The position numbers were made by a program, and so were the translations under genes. A stretch of 64,000 nt of DNA, from positions 295,186 through 359,185 of the forward strand of contig NC_014363.1 of the NCBI RefSeq assembly GCF_000143845.1, written 5' to 3'. The notes below the pieces were generated by a model. It was not told the DNA's origin, did no database searches, and saw nothing but the letters and a program-made list of their open reading frames with translations. Of this stretch, positions 33,217 to 43,137 are shown in pieces. How positions within the stretch are numbered: the first letter of the stretch is position 1; every line of letters starts with the position of its first letter. The stretch is from Olsenella uli DSM 7084 (GTDB taxonomy: Bacteria > Actinomycetota > Coriobacteriia > Coriobacteriales > Atopobiaceae).

Positions 33217-36200
33217 ATGAGGGTCACCAGTAATAAAAAGAAGCTTGGTTTTGAAATCCTTCGGGGGGGGGCGCTCTCTGTCCTCCTGACCGTCGCTATG
33301 CTCGCGGTTGCCACCGTTGCGTGGGCTGCAGGTAGTTCAACAGATCTGAAGGACTTCATAACTGCGGTCGACGTCACGGGTGGCACGCTTAACCAGGACG
33401 GGAGCATTACGGTCAAGCCCGGCACGGAGCTGACTTTGGGACTCTCGTTTGAGGAGACGTCTGGTCTGCAGTTCGACAACGGATCCCTCACGTACGACCT
33501 GCCGAGCGGCTTCGACTTTGCTGCGCAAAGCGGGACGTTCCCCATGTCCATCACCGATGGCGGTGGCACCACGACCATGAACGTGCCCTATGCCATCTCT
33601 GACGGCAGGCTTACGGTCACGTGGCCGACGGACGATCCGACTGCCTACCAGAAGCTTGTCGATGCGGCGAACGCCAAGTTCAACATCTCCATAAAAGGCA
33701 CGGTGACGGATGCGAACGGAGACGTTCACTTCGGCGGCGACGTGACCAAGAAGTTCAACCTCGACGATTCCCATGATGTGTCCATAGCCAAGTCGGGCTA
33801 CGTGGGCGATGACGGCAAGATCCACTACACCGTCACGGTGCATTCGACGGGAGTGAACAAGAACGTCCACGTGACGGATTCGATTTCGGGCACGGCGCTC
33901 ACTTACGACAGCGACTCGCTCGCCATCTCGGGCATCAGCTCCTCGTATACGGGCGGCACGTCGGGCAACGGCTTCGACATCACGATTCCCATCATGAGGA
34001 ATGGTGAGACGGCGACCATCACCTATACCGCCACCATCGACTATTCCAAGATCACGGACAACGGGACCGCCGGTCAGACGGGGAACAAGGTTACGGTCGA
34101 GACGCCCGACACTCCGGGCAAGACGGAATCGAAGGATTTCGCCAACCAGATCTCGATCTCGACCATCAGCAAGACCGGAACGGCTGCGACCTCGCCGACG
34201 ACCTCCAACGGCAGGACGTATCGCAGCGTCACATGGAACATCGACGCCAACAAGGAACGTCGCGTGTCACTGGCAGGCAAGAGCATCAGCGACCAGATTG
34301 CCCCTGAGTCCCAGGGCATCATGAGGTACTCGGGCGCGGGCATCAGGATCGACGTGTACGACGAGAGCGGCAGCTTCAAGGAGACGCGCACCCTCACCTG
34401 GGCGCAGCTCGGTGTGGGCGACCTGTCCTCCGCGACCTCGTGGAGGTACGACGTCCCCTCGACCGACGGCAAGTACGAGTACAAGGTCTCCTACACCACC
34501 GACGTCGACATCACGGACACCTTGCAGTCTCAGACGGTCAAGAACAACGCGACCGAAGTCACGCCCAACGGCGACAAAAGCACGGACGGTCAGGCGACGG
34601 TCAATCCCGCCTTCAACGTTGACGTCAAGAAGAAGGCCACCAAGGTCTCTGGGACCGAGGTGACGTGGCAGTTCCACGTCACCGTCCCAAAGGACGGCTA
34701 CACGAAGCTCGAAGCCACCGACATCCTGCCGAACACCTACCTGAACGGCCAGACCGTCTATGACTCGCTGGTTGACGGTTCCATTCAGGTCGACGGGCTG
34801 GCAAGTGGTGAGTCGTACAGCGTCGATGCCAGCGAGACCGGCAAGGTCAGGTTCGTCTTCTACAAAGACGCCGCGAAGACGCAGCCGGGGGCCATTGGCA
34901 CGGGCTCCGAGCGCACGATAACGGTCACTCTCAAGACAAGGTTCAACGAGGACTGGATCGACGCCGTCAACAACGGTACGGCGCAGGACTATCAGAAGAC
35001 GCACACCAACAACGTCAGGGTCACGGCAAATGACGTGTCCAAGGACGCATCGGCCAGCGTGAACCCGGGCTTGAGCCATGGAATAACGAAGGGCGGCGAT
35101 CAATCGGGGACGCGCCATGTCGGCGAATGGGACAGCGGCATCGACCTGCCGGTGTACAGGTACGAGGTCGTGCTCACCGGGGTCTCAAGCGACAGCTTCA
35201 CGATCACCGACAGCTTCGATACCTCCATCCTGGAGTACTACGCGTCCGACGCACACGACGCAGCCCATATCTATGGGGGCACGCAATACGGGTAGTATGA
35301 CGGCAACGTCACCTTCACCACCACGCCCACGAGCACGGGGATGACCATCAACGTATCTTCGCTGCCCAAGACCAGTAGTGGAAGCTACTACAGCCACTAC
35401 AAGCTGGTCTACTACCTGACGGTAAAGGATGCAGACGCCCTGAAGGCGCTCAGGCAGAGGGCCACGGACAACAACGGCAAGACCACCATCGACAACACGG
35501 TCAACTGGGATGGCAACGAGGGCAAGAGGAGCATCGACTACAGCTACGACTTCCTGGGCAAGAACCTGACCAAGTGGCCCAACCCCAGCAGCAACGACCG
35601 TACGGCGAGCTATACCATCACGCTCAACCCCGCGGGCACGGACATCAACCCCGACGGTGACACGCTCACCCTGAAGGACACGATGACCAACCAGGTCCTC
35701 GACGTGAGCTCGATCAAGGCCACTCCCAGCGAAGGCGTGACCTACGATTACGACGTCGCCACCAAGACGCTCACGGTCACGTTCCCCGATGCCACTCCGG
35801 TGACGCTCACCTACAACGCGACGGTCATCGGCACGGGCAACGTCCAGTACTCCAACACGGCGTCGCTTTCCGGCCAGAGCAAGACGACTACCCAGACGGG
35901 GAACTTCAGCTCGAGCGGCAGCGGCAGCGCCTCCATCCCCTCGATCAAGCTGCTCAAGTATGCCAAGGGCGATCTGACCAAGAAGCTCGAGGGTGCCACC
36001 TTCGCGCTGTACAACGCAGACGCCAACGGAGATATCGACAGGAACAACCCAGTGAGGGACAAGGACGGCAGCAACGTCACCTTCACCTCCAACAGCCAGG
36101 GCATCGTGGACATCAAAGGCGGTCAGACCACGGTCGGATGGACGATCGAGGAGGGCAAGACCTACTACCTCGTCGAGACGCAATCTCCTGACGGCTACAA

Positions 36201-36420
36201 GCTCGATCCCACGCCCATCAAATTCACCGTCACCGACAGTCCGACGGAGGACGACCAGTACATAAGCGGCTTTACCTTGCAGGTGGCGAACGAAGAGGGC
36301 AGCAACGGCTTCGTCCTCCCCGACACGGGCGGTACGGGCACGGTCCTCTCTCGTATGGCATCACTCGTGTTGCTGGCAGGCGCGGCATTTGGGCTCAGGA
36401 GGCTTCGCAGGGGCATGTGA
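33217..36420 (+). pseudogene. Pilus tip/ancillary adhesin interrupted by in-frame TAG; G9 tract near 5' end
   Basis: 1067 codons in one frame, with TAG at 35293-35295 (codon 693). Signal peptide (~1-37, ending TVAWA), then repeated beta-sandwich adhesin/isopeptide domains. After the TAG the same frame continues with another sandwich domain and a SpaA/Cna_B domain (GATFALYNAD...YYLVETQSPDGY). It ends with the sorting signal LPDTGG, a membrane helix and basic tail. Nine consecutive G (33263-33271) lie in the signal-peptide codons. The start is uncertain: ATG 33217 has only a distant GGAGGA, and ATG 33178 is possible. As read, the product is a truncated, unanchored protein of 692 aa. An intact gene would be the tip subunit of the pilus encoded downstream. 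Confidence 0.8.
33263..33271 (+). repeat. Homopolymeric G9 tract in coding region
   Basis: A run of nine G inside the signal-peptide codons of the first pilus gene. In the current length the frame is open downstream. A gain or loss of one G would shift the frame. Confidence 0.85.
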
Positions 36421-36536
36421 GCGCGGACGCATACGGCCGATGGGCCCATGACGAGGATGCCGCCCAAGGATGTCACTGCTGGACAGGTGGTCAAGCCGGT
36501 ACAGGACAAGCACGACGTACCAAGAAAGGAAAGGCA

Positions 36537-38072
36537 ATGGTAAGAAAAAGCGGGCTTTTGAAGGGGGCACTTGCCCTGCTTGCAGTTTTCCTGCTGGCAG
36601 TCGCACTGGTTCCCGCGGCAGCGTTCGCCGACACGACGACTCCCCACACCATCACGGTAAGCGAGCCCTCGGGCCAGGTCGATACGCACTCCTACGAGGC
36701 CTACCAGGTCTTCACGGGCACATATGACAGCGCCAGCAAGCAGCTTCAGGGCATCACCTGGGGCTCCGGCGTCGATGGCGACGCCCTGCTCGCCGCGCTG
36801 AAGGCCGACGCCATCATCGGCTCCAAGTTCGCCAGCGCGACCGACGCCGTGACCGCGGCTGCAGCCATGAGCGGCATCATCGACAAGTCGGTTGATGCCG
36901 AGGCCCTGGCCAAGGTCGTCGCGGCCCACCTGTCCTCGACGAAGGTCACCTCCGCCAACGGCAAGATCGACGTCGTCGGCGACGGCTACTACCTCATCAA
37001 GGATGCCTCTGCATCGCTGACCAGCGACACCTACTCCAAGTACATCCTGCAGGTCGTGGGAGACACCGAGGTGACCGCCAAGGACACCACCACGACCTCC
37101 AAGAAGGAGGTCAAGGACACCAACGACACCACCGGGGTGACCTCCGATTGGCAGAACACCGCCGACTACGACATCGGTGACGCCGTGCCCTTCAAGCTGA
37201 CCGGCACCGTGGCCTCCGACTACGCCGACTATCCCGCACCGTACTACTTCGCGTTCCACGACAAGTACGTGAAGACCCAGCTCGGCGATCCCCAGAACGT
37301 GGTCGTGAAGATTGACGGTACCGAGGTCGACTCCAGCAAGTACACGGTCTCCACCACATCCGAGGGCTTCGACGTGGTATTCAGCGACCTCAAGCAGACC
37401 GCCGCTCAGGCTGGCTCCACCATCACGGTCGAGTACACCTCCGAGCTGCTCACCGGTGCCAACGTCGGCTCTGCGGGCAACGTCAACGCCAGCAACATCG
37501 AGTTCTCTAACGACTCCAACAACGACCAGCACCATGGCAGGACGCCCGACGACACCGTTATCGTCTTCACCTACAAGGTGGTTGTGAACAAGGCCAACGA
37601 GGCCAGCCAGCCACTGGCGGGCGCCGAGTTCACGCTGACCAAGACGATGAAGGACGGCTCCACCAAGACCATCGCCGTCACCACGGCACAGGCGGGCACC
37701 CAGTTCAACTTCACTGGTCTCGATGACGGCGAGTACACCCTCACGGAGACCAAGACCCCTGAGGGCTACAACACCCTCGACCCGATCAAGTTCACCGTCA
37801 CCTCCGTCAAGGATGACGCGGGCAAGACGCTGGTCAGCATCAATGGCGTCACCACTACGGGAGAGATCGATCTGGGCACTGCCACCCAGAAGGCGAGCGT
37901 AGACACGACCGCTGGCACTATCACCACCACCGTGGTCAACAAGTCCGGCTCCACGCTTCCCTCCACAGGCGGCATGGGCACCACCGTTCTCTACGGCCTT
38001 GGTGCGCTGCTGGTCGTCGGCGCGGGTGTTGGCCTGTACATCAGCCGTCGCAAGGGTCACGAGGAGGCCTAG
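36537..38072 (+). CDS. Major pilin, sortase-polymerised
   Basis: 511 aa. Signal peptide (~1-30, ending AAAFA), an N-terminal domain and a fimbrial isopeptide D2-type domain (YDIGDAVPFKLTGTVASDY). A C-terminal Cna_B-like domain follows (QPLAGAEFTLTK), with the E-box YTLTETKTPEGYN. LPSTGG, a hydrophobic segment and RRKGHEEA form the sorting signal. The fold is that of backbone pilins such as FimA/FimP or SpaA, joined by sortase C through a pilin-motif Lys. GAAAGGAAAGG lies just before the ATG. It is followed by a hairpin and the sortase gene. Confidence 0.92.
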   Translation: MVRKSGLLKGALALLAVFLLAVALVPAAAFADTTTPHTITVSEPSGQVDTHSYEAYQVFTGTYDSASKQLQGITWGSGVDGDALLAALKADAIIGSKFASATDAVTAAAAMSGIIDKSVDAEALAKVVAAHLSSTKVTSANGKIDVVGDGYYLIKDASASLTSDTYSKYILQVVGDTEVTAKDTTTTSKKEVKDTNDTTGVTSDWQNTADYDIGDAVPFKLTGTVASDYADYPAPYYFAFHDKYVKTQLGDPQNVVVKIDGTEVDSSKYTVSTTSEGFDVVFSDLKQTAAQAGSTITVEYTSELLTGANVGSAGNVNASNIEFSNDSNNDQHHGRTPDDTVIVFTYKVVVNKANEASQPLAGAEFTLTKTMKDGSTKTIAVTTAQAGTQFNFTGLDDGEYTLTETKTPEGYNTLDPIKFTVTSVKDDAGKTLVSINGVTTTGEIDLGTATQKASVDTTAGTITTTVVNKSGSTLPSTGGMGTTVLYGLGALLVVGAGVGLYISRRKGHEEA

Positions 38073-38116
38073 CCTCAGCACAGGCCGATAACTCTTCTTG
38101 TCACGTATGAAACGGC

Positions 38117-38146
38117 GCTCCCCTCGGCGCATCAGCCGAGGGGAGC
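38117..38146 (+). terminator. Intercistronic hairpin between major pilin and sortase
   Basis: A perfect 12-bp stem GCTCCCCTCGGC/GCCGAGGGGAGC with a 6-nt loop and no U-tract. It likely attenuates transcription or stabilises the pilin mRNA, so that the sortase is made in smaller amount. Confidence 0.6.
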
Positions 38147-38164
38147 GATGAGGTAAAGCACCCG

Positions 38165-39013
38165 ATGAAGAGGCATCTCTCCACAATCCTGCTGGCCTTC
38201 GCTCTTTTGGTTGGCATGGGACTTCTGGTTTATCCGAGTGCCAGCGACTGGTGGAACTCCTTTCATCAGTCCCAGGCGATTGCGGGCTACATACGTCAGG
38301 TGGAGAGCAACCCCGACGAGGAGAACCAGGCAATCTGGGACGCCGCCGTGGCATACAACCAGGGCTTGGATACGAGCGACGGGCGCTTTGTCCTGAGCAG
38401 CGAAGAAAAGGAGGTGTACGAGGGGATGCTGGACGTCACCGGCACGGGGATTATGGGCTATGTCTCGATTCCCAAGATCAGCGTCAGCCTGCCTATCTAT
38501 CACGGGACTGACGATACGGTGCTCCAGATCGCCATAGGGCACATACCGGGTTCTTCGTTGCCGGTCGGTGGTGAGGGCACACATACGGTCATCTCGGGTC
38601 ATCGCGGACTCCCTTCGGCACGCCTCTTCACGGACATAGATCAGCTGGCCGAGGGAGACCATTTCGTCCTCCACGTCCTTGGCAGAACCCTCACCTACGA
38701 GATCGACCAGATCCTCACGGTTCCCCCTGATGATCTGGACGCCCTCGGCATCGAGGGGAGACAGGACCTATGCACCTTGGTGACCTGTACCCCCTATGGG
38801 GTGAACACGCATCGGCTTCTGGTGCGCGGCCACAGGGTCCCCAATGACCCCGAGCCCAGCGATGGGGACGTACGTACGATCGGCTGCCTGCCGTTCGTAG
38901 GAGCATTCGCGGGCGCGGGACTCGTGATCCTCGTGACCACGGGCCTGGCCCGCCGCAAGAGAGGGAAGCCGCATGATGGACCGCGACACGCACGCAGGAT
39001 GGGTCGGAGGTAA
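38165..39013 (+). CDS. Class C (pilin-polymerising) sortase
   Basis: 282 aa. N-terminal membrane anchor (~7-25), catalytic domain with ISGHRG (His), TLVTCTPYG (Cys208) and HRLLVRG (Arg217). A C-terminal second transmembrane segment and a very basic tail follow, as in class C sortases. It cleaves LPXTG-type signals and forms isopeptide bonds between pilins. The stop lies 4 bp before the next pilin start. Confidence 0.94.
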   Translation: MKRHLSTILLAFALLVGMGLLVYPSASDWWNSFHQSQAIAGYIRQVESNPDEENQAIWDAAVAYNQGLDTSDGRFVLSSEEKEVYEGMLDVTGTGIMGYVSIPKISVSLPIYHGTDDTVLQIAIGHIPGSSLPVGGEGTHTVISGHRGLPSARLFTDIDQLAEGDHFVLHVLGRTLTYEIDQILTVPPDDLDALGIEGRQDLCTLVTCTPYGVNTHRLLVRGHRVPNDPEPSDGDVRTIGCLPFVGAFAGAGLVILVTTGLARRKRGKPHDGPRHARRMGRR

Positions 39014-39017
39014 GAAC

Positions 39018-39974
39018 ATGTTCACTTCCAGGCGCAAGGTTGGGCCGGGCGGTCACGTCGCCCACGCCGTCGTCGCCGTCCTGTGCGCGATGGCGATCGT
39101 GCTGACGTTGGGCATGCCCGCCCGTGCCGCAGCGGCCGAGGCTTCCATAGTGGTGGAGAACTGCCCTGTGGACGGTCGGACGGTCACGGCATACCGTGTC
39201 GCGGACATGGACTCGTCGTACAGCTCGTGGAGTGCCGTCGCGGCGCTCTCCGGCCTTGCCGGGGAGACGGGCATCGACCTTTCGGCGCTTGGCGAGGGAA
39301 CGACCGCCGCAGAGCTGCAGTCCGTTGCCCAGACCCTCGTGGGATACGTATCGGCCAACCCAAATGGCTTCGGCTCGGCGACTGCCACCGTCCGCGACGG
39401 GAAGGCAGCACTGACGAAGCTCGAGCCGGGACTCTATCTGGTGACCATCGAGAACGTGACCTCGGGTGGCGTCAGCTATGTCTTCGAGCCCCACCTGGTT
39501 GCGGCTCCCGGCTGGGACGGGGGAACCTTCAGCTTTGACCGCATCGTGCAGGCAAAGTACATCAAGGAACCCGCAAAGGAGTTTGCCAACCACGTCACGA
39601 AGGTCTGGTCTGGGGACTCGGGGTCCGTCAGACCCAAGTCAGTCATCGTGGACATCTATGACGGGAGCCAGCTCTACAGGACCGTCGAGCTTCATGAGGG
39701 CAATGGTTGGTCCTTCTCGTGGGATGGCGAGGGTGACTGGTCGGTCAAGGAGCGTATGGATGGTATGGGCCCCTACACCAGTCGCATCGCGTCGTCAGTC
39801 AAGACGGATGGCGCACGCATGGACACCTCGATCACGGTCACCAACTCTTACGTGGGCCCCCCGGCTCCCGGCAGGCTTGCCCAGACAGGCGATGGCACCG
39901 ATCCCCTTCCCGCCCTGGGGCTGCTTGTGGCAGCAGGCGTGCTCGTTGCCGTCGGCGTTCGCGTCAGGCGCTAG
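39018..39974 (+). CDS. Ancillary pilin with LAQTG sorting signal
   Basis: 318 aa. Signal peptide (~1-40), an N-terminal pilin-like domain and one Cna_B domain (HVTKVWSGDSGSVRPKSV...YDGSQLYRTVEL). It ends RLAQTGDG, a hydrophobic segment and RVRR. The sorting motif is LAQTG, not LPXTG. The start at 39018 is chosen for the GGAGG 7 nt upstream. An earlier in-frame ATG (38973) would overlap the sortase. Probably a minor or base pilin of this pilus. Confidence 0.85.
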   Translation: MFTSRRKVGPGGHVAHAVVAVLCAMAIVLTLGMPARAAAAEASIVVENCPVDGRTVTAYRVADMDSSYSSWSAVAALSGLAGETGIDLSALGEGTTAAELQSVAQTLVGYVSANPNGFGSATATVRDGKAALTKLEPGLYLVTIENVTSGGVSYVFEPHLVAAPGWDGGTFSFDRIVQAKYIKEPAKEFANHVTKVWSGDSGSVRPKSVIVDIYDGSQLYRTVELHEGNGWSFSWDGEGDWSVKERMDGMGPYTSRIASSVKTDGARMDTSITVTNSYVGPPAPGRLAQTGDGTDPLPALGLLVAAGVLVAVGVRVRR

Positions 39975-40029
39975 CACCCCGCCAAGCCTCGCCCTGTCTC
40001 GAAACTGTATCCGATGGTAAACTTTCCCT

Positions 40030-40064
40030 GACCATCCCCGCCTCTGGACGAGGGTGGGATGGTC
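40030..40064 (+). terminator. Hairpin, probable end of pilus operon
   Basis: A 9-bp stem GACCATCCC/GGGATGGTC in the gap after the last pilin gene. No clear U-tract. Confidence 0.45.
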
Positions 40065-40112
40065 GTGCAGGGACGGTAAGGCAGGCAAGCAGCAGAGAGA
40101 GGGTGTTGTCCC

Positions 40113-41171
40113 ATGAAGGGCTATGCAATGCTCAAGATTGGCGAGTCTGGTTGGATCGAGAAGGACGTGCCCAAGTGTGGTCCGCTCGATGCCATCGTCA
40201 AGCCGCTCGCAGTCGCCATCTGCACCTCGGATGTCCACACGCTGTGGGAGGGTGCAATCGGTGATCGCCACGACATGATCCTCGGCCACGAGGCCTCCGG
40301 CGAGGTCGTCGAGGTCGGCTCCGAGGTCAAGGACTTCAAGCCCGGCGACCGCGTCCTCGTCCCCGCCATCACACCCGACTGGAACTCCCTCGAGGCCCAG
40401 GCTGGCTACTCCATGCACTCCGGCGGAATGTTGGCCGGCTGGAAGTTCTCCAACTTCAAGGACGGCGTCTTCTCCGAGTTCTTCCATGTCAACGACGCGG
40501 ACGGCAACCTCGCGCACATGCCCGAGGGCATGGATCCCGCCGACGCCTGCATCCTGTCCGACATGGTCCCCACCGGATTCCATGCCGTCGAGCTCGCTGA
40601 CGTCCAGTTCGGCGACACCGTCCTCGTCGTGGGCATCGGTCCCGTGGGCCTCATGAGCGTCGCCGGCGCGGCCCTGCGCGGCGCCTCGCGCATCATCGCC
40701 GTCGGCACCCGTCCCGTCTGCGTCGAGGCGGCCAAGGGCTACGGTGCCACGGACTTCATCTCCTACAAGGACGGCCCCATCGACGAGCAGGTCATGGAGC
40801 TCACCGGTGGCAAGGGCGTGGACCGGGTCTGCATGGCCGGTGGCGGGGTGGAGACCTTCGAGCCCGCCGTCAAGTGCCTCAAGCCCGGCGGCAAGATCGG
40901 CAACGTCAACTACCTGGGTTCGGGTGACTACGTCAACATCCCGCGTGTCGAGTGGGGCGTCGGCATGGGTCACAAGGACATCCGCGGCGGCCTCATGCCG
41001 GGAGGGCGTCTGCGCATGGAGAAGCTCTCCAGCCTGGTCACGGCTGGCAAGCTCGACCTGCATCCCGAGGTCACGCATCTCTTCCACGGGTGGGATCGTA
41101 TCGAGGAGGCGCTGTTCCTCATGAGGGACAAGCCCGCCGACCTCATCAAACCGGTCGTTGCCATCGACTAG
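40113..41171 (+). CDS. Zinc-dependent secondary alcohol dehydrogenase (TbADH/CbADH-like)
   Basis: 352 aa, the exact length of the Thermoanaerobacter/Clostridium NADP(H)-dependent secondary alcohol dehydrogenases. Catalytic zinc ligands Cys37 (VAICTSDVH), His59 (GHEASGE) and Asp150 (LSDMVPTGFH) are all in place. The nucleotide site is GIGPVGLM, and VGTRP replaces VGSRP at the NADP phosphate pocket. It interconverts secondary alcohols such as isopropanol and ketones. It is a single gene. The CobW GTPase follows 180 bp later on the same strand. Confidence 0.92.
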   Translation: MKGYAMLKIGESGWIEKDVPKCGPLDAIVKPLAVAICTSDVHTLWEGAIGDRHDMILGHEASGEVVEVGSEVKDFKPGDRVLVPAITPDWNSLEAQAGYSMHSGGMLAGWKFSNFKDGVFSEFFHVNDADGNLAHMPEGMDPADACILSDMVPTGFHAVELADVQFGDTVLVVGIGPVGLMSVAGAALRGASRIIAVGTRPVCVEAAKGYGATDFISYKDGPIDEQVMELTGGKGVDRVCMAGGGVETFEPAVKCLKPGGKIGNVNYLGSGDYVNIPRVEWGVGMGHKDIRGGLMPGGRLRMEKLSSLVTAGKLDLHPEVTHLFHGWDRIEEALFLMRDKPADLIKPVVAID

Positions 41172-41351
41172 CATCGCGCACTGGTTGGTGGTGCATGCCG
41201 TTTGGCTCCGCACCCCGTCTGGCGCATGCACGACTGCTCGGGGCCGCCGTCTCTGGACGGCGGCTCCTCTGGATGTCCATGTGTTGCGCGAGGCCAATCG
41301 GGGCCGGCGGGTCGCAAGGGGCTGTGGATACGCGATCCGGTAGGGGGCAGC

Positions 41352-42365
41352 ATGAAGGTTCTTGTCGTCTCGGGGTTTCTGGGCGCGGGCAAGACGACGT
41401 TCATACAGGAGCTCATCCGCAGGACGGGCCAGGATGCCGTCATATACGAGAACGAGTACGGCGAGGCGGACGTCGACGCCCGGCGCCTGCGCTCGGGCTC
41501 CGACCTCAAGGTGTGGGAGTCCGTCGAGAACTGCATCTGCTGCTCTGGCAAGCAGGACTTCGCCACGTCGGTCCTCACGATCTCCAACATGCTCGATCCC
41601 GAGTATCTCATCGTGGAGCCCACGGGCGTGGCACGTCTCAGCCGCGTCATGGAGAACCTCGCACAGGTCGCCTGGGAGCGCATCGAGCTTCTGGCGCCCG
41701 TCACCATCGTGGACGCCGGCGCCTGGGAGGCGCAGCGCAGGAACGCCCCCGAGGTCTTTGACGATCAGGCGAGAAGCGCTGCGACCATCGTGGCCTCGAA
41801 GGCCGGGGCCGTAGGCGCAGCCGAGGCTGTGGCGCGGCTTGCGGCGGAGCTCAATCCGGGCGCGGAGCTCGTGACCGGCGCCTGGCGCAAGCTGCCAGAC
41901 GAGTGGTGGTCGTCCCTCCTGGCGCGCGCCATCGGCGGCGGTACGGCTATGGATGGCGTGGCGGAGGATGGCCTTAGCCGCGATGCCGGGGCGAACGCGT
42001 CGGACGAGCTCGAGACCATGGCGCTGGACCATGTGAGTCTCCCCACCCCAGGGCATCTGCTGTGGATTTTGGACGCGCTCTCGGCGGGCGTGTTCGGCCG
42101 GCTCGACCGGGCGAAGGGCGCCCTGTCCTGCGGAGGCCAGTGGGTCCGCTTCGACCTGGTGGAGCGGGCCTGGGCGGTTACGGGCGCCGAGGAGGCCGAG
42201 GGGGCCCGCTGCGTCTTCATCGGGCGTGACCTCTATCGCAATGGCCTGCGCGAGGTGTTTGTCCCCGCGCTCTGGCGCGACGAAGCCGAGACTTTTCATC
42301 ATCACGACCATGGCTACGACCATCATGACCACGCCTGCGATCACACCATGGAACGCCGTCGGTGA
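41352..42365 (+). CDS. CobW/COG0523-family GTPase, putative metallochaperone
   Basis: 337 aa. G1 motif GFLGAGKTT (residues 8-16), the CxCC metal motif NCICC (~59-63), IVEPTG, and a C-terminal CobW_C domain. It ends in a His/Asp tail (HHHDHGYDHHDH) that could bind Zn or Ni. COG0523 GTPases deliver metals to target enzymes. The zinc alcohol dehydrogenase just upstream is one possible client (inference from adjacency only). Confidence 0.88.
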   Translation: MKVLVVSGFLGAGKTTFIQELIRRTGQDAVIYENEYGEADVDARRLRSGSDLKVWESVENCICCSGKQDFATSVLTISNMLDPEYLIVEPTGVARLSRVMENLAQVAWERIELLAPVTIVDAGAWEAQRRNAPEVFDDQARSAATIVASKAGAVGAAEAVARLAAELNPGAELVTGAWRKLPDEWWSSLLARAIGGGTAMDGVAEDGLSRDAGANASDELETMALDHVSLPTPGHLLWILDALSAGVFGRLDRAKGALSCGGQWVRFDLVERAWAVTGAEEAEGARCVFIGRDLYRNGLREVFVPALWRDEAETFHHHDHGYDHHDHACDHTMERRR

Positions 42366-42656
42366 CACGGGGCTGCCTCCGAGCCTGGCCTTGACTGCTG
42401 TGGGGGAGACACCTCCACAGGCTACTTTTGTGGGCAACGAGCGCGGGTAGGCCCGTCTCCGAGGTGCTGCATACCTCCCTGTAGCCTTCAAGACGGCGTC
42501 AGGACATGTCGCTTACCAGAAGAGAAGCGTGGAAGAGCCGGATCTTGGGAAAGTTCGGGTCACCAAGGGATGTGCCGCGAGGTGACGAAGGACGCTGGCG
42601 AGGGCTTTGTTGGGTACACCATGTCTCGAGCGACACGCTGCCCCTCGAGCAAAAAA

Positions 42657-42851
42657 CTGGATGTAACAAAACTGACAGGTATGTGTGGTTTGACCGACGC
42701 TTGCGGCGCTCTCAGCAATAGAAAACAACTCTTTTTGTTGTAAATGCAACGAAAAGACCGCTCTTATAACTTCGTAGGGGCCCATTCGTCTCCGTGAGGC
42801 CATCGCAAGAGTGTCCGAACTACACATACCTGTCAGTTTTGTTACATCCAG
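42657..42851. repeat. Inverted-repeat-bounded element 2 (possible inverton or MITE)
   Basis: Perfect 30-bp arms (42657-42686 and 42822-42851), with imperfect pairing continuing ~20 bp inward. Each arm reads CTGGA, TGTAACAAAA, CTGACAGG, TATGTGT. Outer blocks match element 1 (26510-26716); the central 8 bp differ but are identical within this pair. The interior (135 bp) has a small hairpin (ACAAC/GTTGT) and no gene. Confidence 0.65.
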
Positions 42852-42935
42852 CTTCCAACGCGGCGCTATGGTGCCTTCTCCCCCATGCCGCAACGACGGC
42901 ATCCCCTGGCACGTGGGCAAATAAGCGCGCAAAGA

Positions 42936-42965
42936 GGGGTTGCAGCGCAATCGTGCTGCAACCCC
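42936..42965. terminator. Hairpin terminator of pflB
   Basis: An 11-bp stem GGGGTTGCAGC/GCTGCAACCCC with an 8-nt loop. The minus strand continues CTCTTTGC, the plus strand CGTTTC. Confidence 0.65.
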
Positions 42966-43137
42966 CGTTTCGGCCGGCCCCTCTCCTTGGTTGACCTGCG
43001 GCTACATGCCCTGTAACTACATGCCAACCATTGGTCTGACCTGACCGACACGTCGGCCAACGCGTGCGTGGACCAACGGGCCCACCAGCATCCGGACCAG
43101 CAGCTCGACCAGCGGGCCTGCCGGCCGGGCTGCTCGC

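Larger units (their letters stand above)
42366..43137. other. 772-bp gene-free gap between convergent genes
   Basis: No supported gene. It contains inverted-repeat element 2 (42657-42851), a hairpin terminator (42936-42965) and, at 43000-43135, a stretch with repeated ACCA/GGACC words of no recognised function. Confidence 0.65.

Noticed and set aside
36195-38354. A 719-codon minus-strand open frame opposite the major pilin.
   Set aside because: It is the complement of repetitive Thr/Asp-rich pilin codons and has no plausible start or function.
39795-42491. An 898-codon minus-strand open frame across the alcohol dehydrogenase and CobW genes.
   Set aside because: Composition is His/Arg/Val-rich shadow sequence with no domain. 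The plus-strand genes have exact active-site motifs.
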